Virus record (IMG/VR): IMGVR_UViG_3300036859_000033
Location: 1 to 31,075 of that record
DNA from: a virus
Length of the DNA: 31,075 nucleotides
Strand: one strand, 5' to 3'
Each line of letters opens with the position of its first letter. Within the stretch, counting starts at the first letter, position 1. Below are positions 17,271 through 23,575 of this stretch, one piece after another. The notes beneath the pieces were generated by a model. That model searched no databases. It had not been told where the DNA came from and saw only the letters and a program-made list of their open reading frames with translations. Position numbers and translations under genes: made by a program.

Positions 17271-17771
17271 TTATTTAACGGCTTCGATCAGCCCAGCGTG
17301 CCGGCGGGCGCGGACCCACGCCGCAACCCGCTCTATTTCCTCAGCGGTAGCGTTACTCTTTATGATGTTTGCCCTCCGCGAGATCACAGCAATATTGCCG
17401 CGCACATACCCTAGTTCCGGGAGAATGCGATCCAATGTTGGCGAGCAATCCGTCGCGCATCCAACTCCTACCACGAGAGGAATTCCCAACACGGGGCAGA
17501 GCGAAGGTATAACAATATCGCTCAGGGTTAGATTGAACGGTAGCCCTTTTTTCTCGGCCCGAGTGCGGGCCCCTTTTAGCAAATCAAATTCGAGATGCGC
17601 CCTTCTCCATGCGTTATTTTGCTGACGCCGCTTTGCTTTACTTTTTTGATGGAGGGCGGCGTTGATCTCCCCGATCCGGGCACGGTTTTTCTGATAGTAG
17701 CCAGCCTTATACGCCCGTATTTGATCCTTGTGTTTCGCCCGATATCGTGCGCTGCATTCCACAGCGCTCAT
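17271..17771 (-). CDS. Putative HNH / endonuclease VII-like nuclease, 166 aa
   Basis: The start ATG 17771 overlaps the Rz1 stop by four bases (ATGA). The N-terminal 60 residues are a Lys/Arg/Tyr-rich helix (YRAKHKDQIRAYKAGYYQKN), as at the front of endonuclease VII-type proteins. The core has CPVLGIPL at 92-99, then SPTLDRILPELGYVRGNI at 110-127 followed by ISRRANIIKSNAT. This is the 'SxSLDRI...GY..GN' pattern of phage HNH-fold nucleases, with the Asp and Asn likely in the active site. The usual CxxC pairs are incomplete (single Cys at 92, Cys at 105 and 109). The DNA is lower in GC than the flanking genes, as expected for a recently gained homing-type gene. A Holliday-junction or packaging-linked nicking role is equally possible. 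Confidence 0.72.
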   Translation of the reverse strand: MSAVECSARYRAKHKDQIRAYKAGYYQKNRARIGEINAALHQKSKAKRRQQNNAWRRAHLEFDLLKGARTRAEKKGLPFNLTLSDIVIPSLCPVLGIPLVVGVGCATDCSPTLDRILPELGYVRGNIAVISRRANIIKSNATAEEIERVAAWVRARRHAGLIEAVK

Positions 17772-18151
17772 CTAACCGCCTCCGCCAATCCTGAGTGTTT
17801 CCGTTGACAATCGTAGTACAACTCCGCGATCTCCACCAATTTCCGCAGAACGCTCACCCCAGACCCGTCCTGCAGGGACGTCAGATCCGGGCACGGGGCG
17901 GTCAGGCTTGGGGGCAGCTGGGTCCGCTCCGCCGTTGAGGGCGGCATTGGCGATGCGCAGGCCGTCAGCATCCAAGCACACGTTGCGATACACGTCGCGC
18001 GTGATAACGCGGTCCACGTCCTGGGTGATGGTGCGGTACACGACTCGGGATTTTGCACGGCTGACCTCCAGTTTTTGCGCGGCGCCAGCCGCCTGCTGAG
18101 CTTCCTTGGCCCGCTGCTCGCGGTTCGCCTTTTCCCACTTCGCCGTGACAT
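17768..18151 (-). CDS. Rz1: o-spanin (Rz1-like outer-membrane lipoprotein), nested in Rz; start uncertain
   Basis: This frame lies wholly inside the Rz-like gene except for its last four bases. It carries a lipobox-like LTAC with the Cys at residue 65 of the longest version, then a short Pro-rich stretch (SPMPPSTAERTQLPPS) and a C-terminal helix (LRKLVEIAELYYDCQRKHSG), as in outer-membrane spanin subunits. The nested arrangement is that of classical Rz/Rz1 pairs. The start is unclear: ATG 18151 leaves an unusually long leader, while GTG 18058 would place the Cys about 34 residues in. Its partner is the inner-membrane spanin, and together they fuse the two membranes at lysis. Its stop overlaps the start of the HNH gene (ATGA). 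Confidence 0.75.
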   Translation of the reverse strand: MSRRSGKRRTASSGPRKLSRRLAPRKNWRSAVQNPESCTAPSPRTWTALSRATCIATCAWMLTACASPMPPSTAERTQLPPSLTAPCPDLTSLQDGSGVSVLRKLVEIAELYYDCQRKHSGLAEAVR

Positions 18152-18281
18152 TGGCCTCGCCCTTCTTCACCCCGGCGCTCGTCGCAATGTTCGCGTCCGC
18201 CCACCAGATCAAGCCGGCGACAGCGCCCAGGATGGCGAGCGCCAGCACCAAGTAGACGATGATCGAGCCGCGCTGCCTCAC
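17772..18281 (-). CDS. Rz: i-spanin (Rz-like inner-membrane spanin), 169 aa
   Basis: It begins at GTG 18281, overlapping the preceding stop (GTGA). Residues 7-27 form an uncleaved N-terminal membrane anchor (IIVYLVLALAILGAVAGLIWW). Residues about 38-80 are a periplasmic coiled coil rich in Lys, Glu and Gln. A CLDADGLRIAN stretch follows at about 102-112, a sequence often seen near the end of phage Rz-type proteins, and then a Pro-rich C-terminal region. It forms the spanin complex with the nested Rz1 across the periplasm in the last step of lysis of a Gram-negative host. The longer open frame upstream of the GTG runs into the neighbouring gene and is not used. Confidence 0.85.
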   Translation of the reverse strand: MRQRGSIIVYLVLALAILGAVAGLIWWADANIATSAGVKKGEANVTAKWEKANREQRAKEAQQAAGAAQKLEVSRAKSRVVYRTITQDVDRVITRDVYRNVCLDADGLRIANAALNGGADPAAPKPDRPVPGSDVPAGRVWGERSAEIGGDRGVVLRLSTETLRIGGGG

Positions 18282-18439
18282 AGCATGATCGCTCCGGCCA
18301 CGAACGCCACGAGCGTCCATGCGACCAAGGACACAAAGGTCCACGGCGCCGGCAGTTGGACGGCCCACAGCAGCGCCTTTTCGGCGGGGGATTCCGCCCA
18401 GATCAGTAGTTCCTTCGCTCGTTCTCGGATGCTGCTCAT
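18278..18439 (-). CDS. Small membrane protein in the lysis cassette, 53 aa
   Basis: ATG 18439 has a good ribosome site (AAGGAGAA) and overlaps the stop of the holin candidate (ATGA); the end overlaps the Rz start (GTGA). The 53 residues begin with an amphipathic helix (SSIRERAKELLIWAESPAEK) and end with one membrane segment (about 33-51, TFVSLVAWTLVAFVAGAI). Small single-pass proteins next to a holin and endolysin often act as antiholins or class III-type holins. That is inference from position, because no sequence signature decides it. Confidence 0.72.
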   Translation of the reverse strand: MSSIRERAKELLIWAESPAEKALLWAVQLPAPWTFVSLVAWTLVAFVAGAIML

Positions 18440-18807
18440 GGGTTCTCCTTGCGTGGTGGTGGCGCTGGCGGTAGCCGCCGACCGTGTCGGTAGTCGTCCT
18501 CGCGCTCGTCCTTGTCGCCCTTGGTGCGCAGCCATGCAGAGTAGGCGGCGCGCAACACGAAAGCCCCGACGAAGATGGTCACGAACCACTCCGGTAGCTT
18601 CCGGTCGTTCACGAACACAACGAACGCCCAGACCATGAGGGCGAAGGCAATGATTTCCTGAATCGCCGGCCGGTCAGGCTGGCCCTGCTTGTTCGTAATC
18701 AGCGCCATCAAGTCGAAGTTTTCGTACCGCTTCGATCGGTGCGCCCACAGCACAATCAAAAGCGCTAGGACCGTGGCGCCAGCGAGCGCCAGGTTGAGTA
18801 GGCTCAC
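18436..18807 (-). CDS. Holin candidate, 123 aa, three membrane segments
   Basis: Translation most likely starts at GTG 18807, which overlaps the endolysin stop as GTGA; the longer frame upstream only runs inside the endolysin gene. Hydrophobic segments lie at about residues 3-21, 50-67 and 73-91, separated by a charged loop with NKQGQPDRPA. The C-terminal 30 residues are very charged and Pro-rich (RTKGDKDEREDDYRHGRRLP), as in many class I holins. Immediate coupling to the endolysin supports a role in timing membrane permeabilisation. The order of holin after endolysin is less common but known. Confidence 0.78.
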   Translation of the reverse strand: MSLLNLALAGATVLALLIVLWAHRSKRYENFDLMALITNKQGQPDRPAIQEIIAFALMVWAFVVFVNDRKLPEWFVTIFVGAFVLRAAYSAWLRTKGDKDEREDDYRHGRRLPPAPPPRKENP

Positions 18808-19415
18808 GCCAGTACCGCCAGCGCCCTCTCGTAGTAGGCGGTGCGCTCCTTGAGCCCGTTCAGCCCGCCGTTGATGCGCTTGCAGATCGCCCGCTGGTCC
18901 CCGATATCCGCCAGTTCGTTGAGTCCGTTGCGCCGCCAGAACCACCCCGCCGATCGGCTGGCGCCTTCCGGGGTCCGCATCCAGTCCCCGACCTCGCCCG
19001 CCGGTATCACCAGGCTGCTCGCAACCTCGTGGTGATTGTCGGCCCCGGTGACCTGGATGAGACCCGCCCCGCGGTAGCGCCAGCCATCCCCGCTCGCCTC
19101 GTCCCCGTTGCCCATGCGGTTGGCGTAGACCAAGTTGGCGATGCGCTCCGGCTGCCGGGCATACTCACGGGCGAGCTCGGCAGTGAAGCGGCTCGGCCAG
19201 GTGCGCCTCAGCCCCTCGGCCGAATAGTTCAGATTCTCGGACACCGCCAGCAAACTGTTGGATTCGTGCGCCACGTTCGCCAGGAACGCGCTCTCCCGCT
19301 GCACGTTCTCGTCGATTTCGAATTCACGCATCGCGTTGTGAAGATGCGGCAGGAACTCCGCGGCCCGCTCCGGTTCGGCGTGGGGCATGACCGCCCGCAA
19401 CTCCTCCAGCGTCAT
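18804..19415 (-). CDS. Endolysin, GH19 chitinase/lysozyme-like family, 203 aa
   Basis: The protein matches the single-domain phage endolysins of glycoside hydrolase family 19. Residues 43-52 (AFLANVAHES) hold the first catalytic Glu (E51), the second candidate is E60, and RYRGAGLIQVTG at 113-124 is the family's substrate-cleft motif. WMRTPEGASRSAGWFWRRNGL near 145-165 and the closing INGGLNGLKERTAYYERA are also typical. It would cut the glycan chains of peptidoglycan. There is no signal peptide, so release depends on the holin encoded next. ATG 19415 has only a weak ribosome site, but MTLEELRAVMPHA is a usual start for this family. Confidence 0.92.
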   Translation of the reverse strand: MTLEELRAVMPHAEPERAAEFLPHLHNAMREFEIDENVQRESAFLANVAHESNSLLAVSENLNYSAEGLRRTWPSRFTAELAREYARQPERIANLVYANRMGNGDEASGDGWRYRGAGLIQVTGADNHHEVASSLVIPAGEVGDWMRTPEGASRSAGWFWRRNGLNELADIGDQRAICKRINGGLNGLKERTAYYERALAVLA

Positions 19416-19421
19416 ATGCGC

Positions 19422-19763
19422 TTACTTGCGCCGTATCTCGTCGCGCAGCCCGTTCATGCCGGCATTGAGATCGTCGCGCAGATCATCCAGGCGTTTCATC
19501 ACCGCCTCCGCCTTGGCGTCAACGTGCTCGCGCATGCGCTCGTCTCGACCATAGAGTTCCTTGATGTCCTCGCGCCAGGTCGAGCGGGCCTGATCCCACT
19601 CAGCGCGCGGGAGTGCGGCATCCGCTTTCGTCTTGATCTCTGCCAACTGCGTGTCGTGCTGCTTGATCGCTCGGGAGAATAGCCACGCGATTACCCCGAG
19701 TACCGTGCTCGCGCCAATGCTGATGAGCTCGGCAAATCCCCGTGGATCGGCTTCTGCTGCCAT
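19422..19763 (-). CDS. Small membrane protein with coiled coil, 113 aa
   Basis: ATG 19763 follows the stop of the previous gene at once (TGAGATG). Residues about 12-31 form one N-terminal membrane segment (ELISIGASTVLGVIAWLFS), followed by a long, strongly charged helix to the end (QLAEIKTKADAALPRAEW, then LDDLRDDLNAGMNGLRDEI). This shape recalls the XhlA-type accessory lysis proteins and other phage inner-membrane coiled-coil proteins. The position directly before the endolysin suggests a lysis role such as holin accessory or antiholin. Sequence alone does not prove it. Confidence 0.75.
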   Translation of the reverse strand: MAAEADPRGFAELISIGASTVLGVIAWLFSRAIKQHDTQLAEIKTKADAALPRAEWDQARSTWREDIKELYGRDERMREHVDAKAEAVMKRLDDLRDDLNAGMNGLRDEIRRK

Positions 19764-19764
19764 C

Positions 19765-20094
19765 TCACAGCCACCAGCCCATCAGGCGACCGCCGAACAG
19801 GACACACAGGCTCGCCACGGTCGAGGCGACGACGCTCGTCACCACCGTGCGCAACTCCCGATACAGGTGATACTGCTCCAGCGCAGCAACCCGGGCCGGT
19901 ATATCACCACCCAGTGCCCGGTCGAGCAACGCCTCCATCAAGGAGACCAGATCGCTTTTCAGGCCGCCGATTTCGCTCTTGATGACCGCGCGAAAATGCT
20001 CGTCGAGCCACTCGATCTGGCCGTCCGAGTGATCGCCCTTGCGGCGACCCAGTAACTGCGGGTCGCGCTTCTCCTCGATTCCTTCCTGGCTCAT
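19765..20094 (-). CDS. Small tail-anchored membrane protein, 109 aa
   Basis: ATG 20094 overlaps the stop of the connector candidate (ATGA). The N-terminal 80 residues are hydrophilic (RRKGDHSDGQIEWLDEHFR, then a helix with IKSEIGGLKSDLVSLMEALL). One membrane segment lies at the C-terminus (about 85-106, TVVTSVVASTVASLCVLFGG). It forms a pair with the next gene, which has the opposite design (membrane segment first, coiled coil after). Both stand before the endolysin and may regulate lysis. No named family was recognised. Confidence 0.73.
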   Translation of the reverse strand: MSQEGIEEKRDPQLLGRRKGDHSDGQIEWLDEHFRAVIKSEIGGLKSDLVSLMEALLDRALGGDIPARVAALEQYHLYRELRTVVTSVVASTVASLCVLFGGRLMGWWL

Positions 20095-20966
20095 CGCAGA
20101 CCGTACACGGTGTGTGTGCGTAACGGCGCCCGCGTTGCGCCCCTCGCGGTAATCACCCGGGCTTCCCCGATCTCGTCATCGAACTGCCGTTGATAGTAGG
20201 CACCGAGCTTCAAATCACTCCACGGCTTTTTCGGCTCCATCAGGAGCTTCGCCTTCGCTCCGATGGCAATCGCCGAGTCGTAGCGATCCGCGATCCAGTC
20301 CGGAAAGGTCGTCGATTGGTGGCTGGGCTTGAGCGCGGCGTTGATCCGCAGCACGCCCTGACTATCGGGTGGCATGACAAGCCCGACCGTGGTGTCGTCA
20401 GGGAAGTAGAAGCGGGTGGGGAGATTGACATCGGTTCGCCAGTTGACCCCGACCCAGCCGAAGGAGGTGTTGTTGAACTCGTTGTCGAGGTCGTCCTGGG
20501 AGATCGGGTCAAGCGGCGCGTCGTTCAGCCAGGCTTGAAGTCCCTTGACGAACGAGGTATTGGCGGGAAGCGTGATGGGATAGAGGTAGACCAACTTGGT
20601 GAGAGTAGCCCCGGAGTCGGCCGCCGACGGCAGCGCGCCATCGAGGGTGACCGTCAAGGCCACCGGAGTGCCGCTGATATGGCCGCGCCACTTGGTCGTG
20701 TCGGCCAGCTCGATGGTGATGGTGTCGTCATCAGCCAGGTCGGTGATGGAGGCCACCGTGACGCTCGTGGCACCCGAGGCGGCCGCTGCGGTCAGGGTAG
20801 TGGAGGTAGGGGCCAAGACCAGAATCTGCTGGAGCTCCTGGCGATAGATGAGCGCCTTGGAGCAGAGATCGATGACGGCGTCGCGGATGGCGAACTGGAC
20901 GAGGGTGAGGGGGGCGGCCGGGACGGTGGGGACGACCCAGTCGTAGAAGTGGGTGTAATTCGCCAT
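20091..20966 (-). CDS. Head-tail connector / tail structural protein candidate, 291 aa
   Basis: The start is taken at ATG 20966, overlapping the upstream stop (TGATG); an alternative TTG lies one codon earlier. The N-terminus (TLVQFAIRDAVIDLCSKA) is helical like phage adaptor proteins. The centre carries an inserted beta domain at about 55-125 with SVTVASITDLADDDTITIEL. The C-terminal part (PDWIADRYDSAIAIGAKAKL and YYQRQFDDEIGEAR) is the helical core seen in head-completion and tail-tube-proximal proteins of short-tailed phages. Its place between the 118-residue adaptor-like gene and the lysis genes fits a role at the portal vertex. The exact family is not certain. Confidence 0.72.
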   Translation of the reverse strand: MANYTHFYDWVVPTVPAAPLTLVQFAIRDAVIDLCSKALIYRQELQQILVLAPTSTTLTAAAASGATSVTVASITDLADDDTITIELADTTKWRGHISGTPVALTVTLDGALPSAADSGATLTKLVYLYPITLPANTSFVKGLQAWLNDAPLDPISQDDLDNEFNNTSFGWVGVNWRTDVNLPTRFYFPDDTTVGLVMPPDSQGVLRINAALKPSHQSTTFPDWIADRYDSAIAIGAKAKLLMEPKKPWSDLKLGAYYQRQFDDEIGEARVITARGATRAPLRTHTVYGLR

Positions 20967-21322
20967 CAAGCCTCCAGCAGTTCCTTGAGGTACATCGTGT
21001 AGGATGCGGCCGCGGTCTGGTCGTTGACGAACTGGTCGTCCGCAGATTGCCAGCCGAAGATCACGAACAAGCCGATCTTCTCCACGTATTCCCGGGGAAG
21101 GGGAAAGGACGAGGTGGCTGTCAGGTCAATCCACGGACCGTAGCCGAACCCGCCGGAAGGCGAGCCCGTCCCGGTCCCCATCCTGAGATCGGGCCGTATC
21201 TCCAGGGCCCGGGCGCAGGCATAGTTCGCGTACTTGATGCCGTTCGCGTTGGTGTAACGAGCCGAGGCGGTATCGTTGACCGTCAGGCGCGCGTAGTCGA
21301 GCGCGTCTTGCAGCGTGGCCAT
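20966..21322 (-). CDS. Head-to-tail adaptor-like protein (DUF6682-like), 118 aa
   Basis: ATG 21322 is three bases from the stop of the upstream gene. Residues 1-45 are helical with TVNDTASARYTNANGIKYAN and ALEIRPDLRMG. The C-terminal half has FPLPREYVEKIGLFVIFG and a terminal helix ending YTMYLKELLEA. This order (short helix, 'LND..yRYtd.e...y.n.A', then 'PLP.ey...l...v') is that of adaptor proteins (DUF6682-type and gp6-like) that bind under the portal. It would join portal and tail. It is shorter than full-length members, and the following 291-residue gene may provide the rest of the connector. Confidence 0.72.
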   Translation of the reverse strand: MATLQDALDYARLTVNDTASARYTNANGIKYANYACARALEIRPDLRMGTGTGSPSGGFGYGPWIDLTATSSFPLPREYVEKIGLFVIFGWQSADDQFVNDQTAAASYTMYLKELLEA

Positions 21323-21325
21323 GCG

Positions 21326-21739
21326 CTACGCTGCCTGCTTGTCCCGCTTCGCCGCCTTTTCCTCCTGGGCCTTCTTCCACTTGGCGAAGGCTTCGGCATC
21401 CGCCGGCGTGACGAAAAGCGCCATCAGTTCCTCCGAGCGCAGCTTCGCGAAGACATCCTTGTCCACGGTCAACCGCAGCGGCTCCCAGTGCTGGCTGACG
21501 AACTCCCCGCCTGTGGGCAGGATCTCCACCCGCGGCTCGATGCCGGGAGCGATGATCTTCAACTCCGGCACCATCTGGTAGGGCTTGTCGGCGTTCGCCC
21601 ATACCCCGGTATGCTCGAGGAGCTTCAGCGCCTTCTTCTCGTCCGCGACTTCGTGAATCTCGCCCGGCTTCCAGATGAGGCCGGTCTGCGCGACGTTGTC
21701 GCCCTTCTGGTCCTTGTGCCCGATATACACCACTCTCAT
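21326..21739 (-). CDS. Small virion-associated protein, 137 aa (hypothetical)
   Basis: The start at ATG 21739 is supported by a strong ribosome site (AGGAGGT) just upstream; a much longer in-frame reading continues through the capsid region but is an artefact. Residues 1-60 contain an SH3-like beta set (MRVVYIGHKDQKGDN, IWKPGEIHEVADEK, LLEHTGVWANA) of the kind found in small phage head proteins. The last 40 residues are a charged helix (AEAFAKWKKAQEEKAAKRD). It follows the capsid and its small partner, so a head-completion or capsid-vertex role is plausible. The family is unrecognised. Confidence 0.75.
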   Translation of the reverse strand: MRVVYIGHKDQKGDNVAQTGLIWKPGEIHEVADEKKALKLLEHTGVWANADKPYQMVPELKIIAPGIEPRVEILPTGGEFVSQHWEPLRLTVDKDVFAKLRSEELMALFVTPADAEAFAKWKKAQEEKAAKRDKQAA

Positions 21740-21765
21740 GTCGACCTCCTGAAATAAGCCTTCAG

Positions 21766-21787
21766 GACCCCGGACGAATCCGGGGTC
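21766..21787 (-). other. Strong intergenic RNA hairpin (9-bp stem, no T-run)
   Basis: In the 56-base gap between the 157- and 137-residue genes, GACCCCGGA and TCCGGGGTC form a perfect 9-bp stem with a CGAA loop. On the transcribed strand it is not followed by a T-rich tract, so it is not a typical terminator. It may be a processing, stability or attenuation element that lowers expression of the genes after the capsid. Confidence 0.55.
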
Positions 21788-21795
21788 GAGACGGC

Positions 21796-22269
21796 TTACT
21801 TCGTACCTTCCGCTACCCCTTGAACGACCGCCGTCAACGCCGCCTTGGATGTGTCGCCCGAGGGAGCCCCGGGAGATAGCCACGTAATGTAGACGATGGT
21901 GTCGACGTCGTTCACGAACGGTTGCTCGAACCGGAAGTCGTAGCGCGTCAGTGCCGCCACGATGGCCGAGGCGGTGCCGCCGACGAGAATCGCCGTTCCC
22001 GTAGTACCTCCGGTGGAAGTGCCGTCCGCATAGCGAATGCCCACCACCACGGTGGAGGTGGCGATGGCGAAGGTGCCGGTCTGAAGGTAACCGCTGCAGA
22101 CACGGAAACCGCCGGGGACCTTGAAAAGATCGACCGTGTCGCCGTTTGCGTAGCCCGCATCTCCGTTGACCTGCGAGATATCGTTGATCTGCGCCACGAT
22201 ATCGGTGACGTTCCCGTAGACGCCGTTGTGCGGGATTTGGAGCCAGTTGTCGCTGAAATACTGTGCCAT
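21796..22269 (-). CDS. Small beta-rich capsid-associated protein candidate, 157 aa
   Basis: ATG 22269 has a good ribosome site (AAAGGAGAA), and the gene lies 12 bases after the major capsid protein. The sequence is hydrophobic beta structure with Thr/Gly turns (VDLFKVPGGFRVCSGYLQTG, FAIATSTVVVGIRYADG, RYDFRFEQPFVND, TIVYITWLSPGA). There is one Cys, no membrane segment and no catalytic motif. Position and its own strong ribosome site suggest a protein made in quantity, such as a head decoration or capsid-stabilising protein. The family is not known to me. Confidence 0.75.
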   Translation of the reverse strand: MAQYFSDNWLQIPHNGVYGNVTDIVAQINDISQVNGDAGYANGDTVDLFKVPGGFRVCSGYLQTGTFAIATSTVVVGIRYADGTSTGGTTGTAILVGGTASAIVAALTRYDFRFEQPFVNDVDTIVYITWLSPGAPSGDTSKAALTAVVQGVAEGTK

Positions 22270-22281
22270 GTTCGTTCTCCT

Positions 22282-23559
22282 TTACACCAGCAGCGCCTTG
22301 CCGGCCGCGGATTGCGGGTCCGGAGCGTAACTGTCGAGAACAGCCACCCCGTAATCCGTATCCACATCGGCGAGACCGTCGTAGACCTTGAAGCGGGTCT
22401 TGGCGACACCGCCCATCATCGCGACCGATGTCTCGACCGCGTTCTGGTGGTCCACCAGCTCCTCGTGCCACGAGTAGTAGTACTCGCTCGACTTGTGCTG
22501 CCCGTAGCACTTGAGCAGCGCCTGGGCGCCCACGATGATGCACCGATCGGTGGAGACCGCCGCGGCCGATGTTGCCGCCGTGAAGGTCTTGCCGTTCGAG
22601 CCCCCGCTGTCGATGTTGACCGTGTCCCCCGCGTTGAAGCGGATGGCCAAGCGGTTCATCGGGCGGATCAGGATCCCGGCCCACATCCCAACGTCACCGT
22701 AGAACAGGGGGTGACGCATCCCGCTCGAGCGCCGTTCGTAGGCGTTCTGCAGGAAGGTCCTCCAGCTCTTCTCCCCCGTGCGCGTCTGGAGGTAGAGCCA
22801 CTGGCGGTTGGTGACGAACGCGCACCACAGCGGATCGTTCCAGGCGTAGACGTCGCCCTTGATCTTGATCGTCTGCATCGGCACGATCGAATCCTTCAAA
22901 ACCGAAGCGATCCGGTCGAAATCCGTCAGCGTCAGGATGTCGGTCGTGTCCAGCGTGGCTGGCGACGTGGCGTCGTTCGCGTAGAACTGCCGATTGCGGG
23001 TCGGTGCCAGGACGGAGTTCACCATGATGGTGGCGAAATCCGAGTCGGTCGAAAGGGGAACAACCCAGTCGGCCGTGTCCTGCGAGCCCCGGCCTCCGGC
23101 CATATGGACGAGACAGAGCTGATCTTCCAGCCGCCCCGACCAGTTGGTGAGCCCCGCCATCGCGATGCCGCGCAGGTTCCACACGGTGCGCTGCTGGGTC
23201 ATCTTGCCACCCGCGTCAGCACCACCGCGATACTGGTTGATCTGCACGTCCATCGAGGAGTAGGTCAGGCTCATGAGCTTGCCCGCGATGCGCTTGTCGC
23301 CCATCACCGGTTTGCCCTGGAGGTTGTTGAAGAGGTCCACCGAGACGGACGCACCAGCACCCTTGGAAAGGTCGGTAACGCGCACGATCGGATACTCCGC
23401 CGAGGTCTGGCCCTTCAACTTGGCCTCCGCCTCGGCTTGCTTGGGCGCCGGCCCAGTGAGCAGGTTCATGAAACCCGGCTCGATCTGGACCGCAGCGAAC
23501 AAGGCTGCACCGTAAACCTTGCGGGCCAGTGCGGACCCGTAGGGGATATTGGTAGCCAT
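22282..23559 (-). CDS. Major capsid protein, N4-gp56 / DUF4043 type, 425 aa
   Basis: ATG 23559 has a clear ribosome site (AGAAGGAAG) 17 bases after the scaffold gene. The sequence matches the N4-gp56/DUF4043 capsid family known from N4-like and 933W-like short-tailed phages. Signatures are IVRVTDLSKGAG at about 58-69, SVSVDLFNNLQGKPVMGD at about 71-88, LTYSSMDVQINQYRGGAD at about 98-115, and KMTQQRTVWNLRGIA followed by LEDQLCLVHMAGGRGSQD. The usual family length is about 400-430 residues. It builds the icosahedral shell on the scaffold encoded upstream. No N-terminal delta domain or protease is seen, so maturation by cleavage is not evident. Confidence 0.92.
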   Translation of the reverse strand: MATNIPYGSALARKVYGAALFAAVQIEPGFMNLLTGPAPKQAEAEAKLKGQTSAEYPIVRVTDLSKGAGASVSVDLFNNLQGKPVMGDKRIAGKLMSLTYSSMDVQINQYRGGADAGGKMTQQRTVWNLRGIAMAGLTNWSGRLEDQLCLVHMAGGRGSQDTADWVVPLSTDSDFATIMVNSVLAPTRNRQFYANDATSPATLDTTDILTLTDFDRIASVLKDSIVPMQTIKIKGDVYAWNDPLWCAFVTNRQWLYLQTRTGEKSWRTFLQNAYERRSSGMRHPLFYGDVGMWAGILIRPMNRLAIRFNAGDTVNIDSGGSNGKTFTAATSAAAVSTDRCIIVGAQALLKCYGQHKSSEYYYSWHEELVDHQNAVETSVAMMGGVAKTRFKVYDGLADVDTDYGVAVLDSYAPDPQSAAGKALLV

Positions 23560-23575
23560 GTGGCTTCCTTCTCAG

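Noticed and set aside
18808-18945. Longer N-terminus of the holin candidate
   Set aside because: It runs out of frame inside the endolysin gene; GTG 18807 in a GTGA overlap is the more natural start.
21740-22684. Upstream extension of the 137-residue gene into a 452-residue protein
   Set aside because: The extension is the out-of-frame shadow of the capsid and 157-residue genes. A strong ribosome site at ATG 21739 marks the true start.
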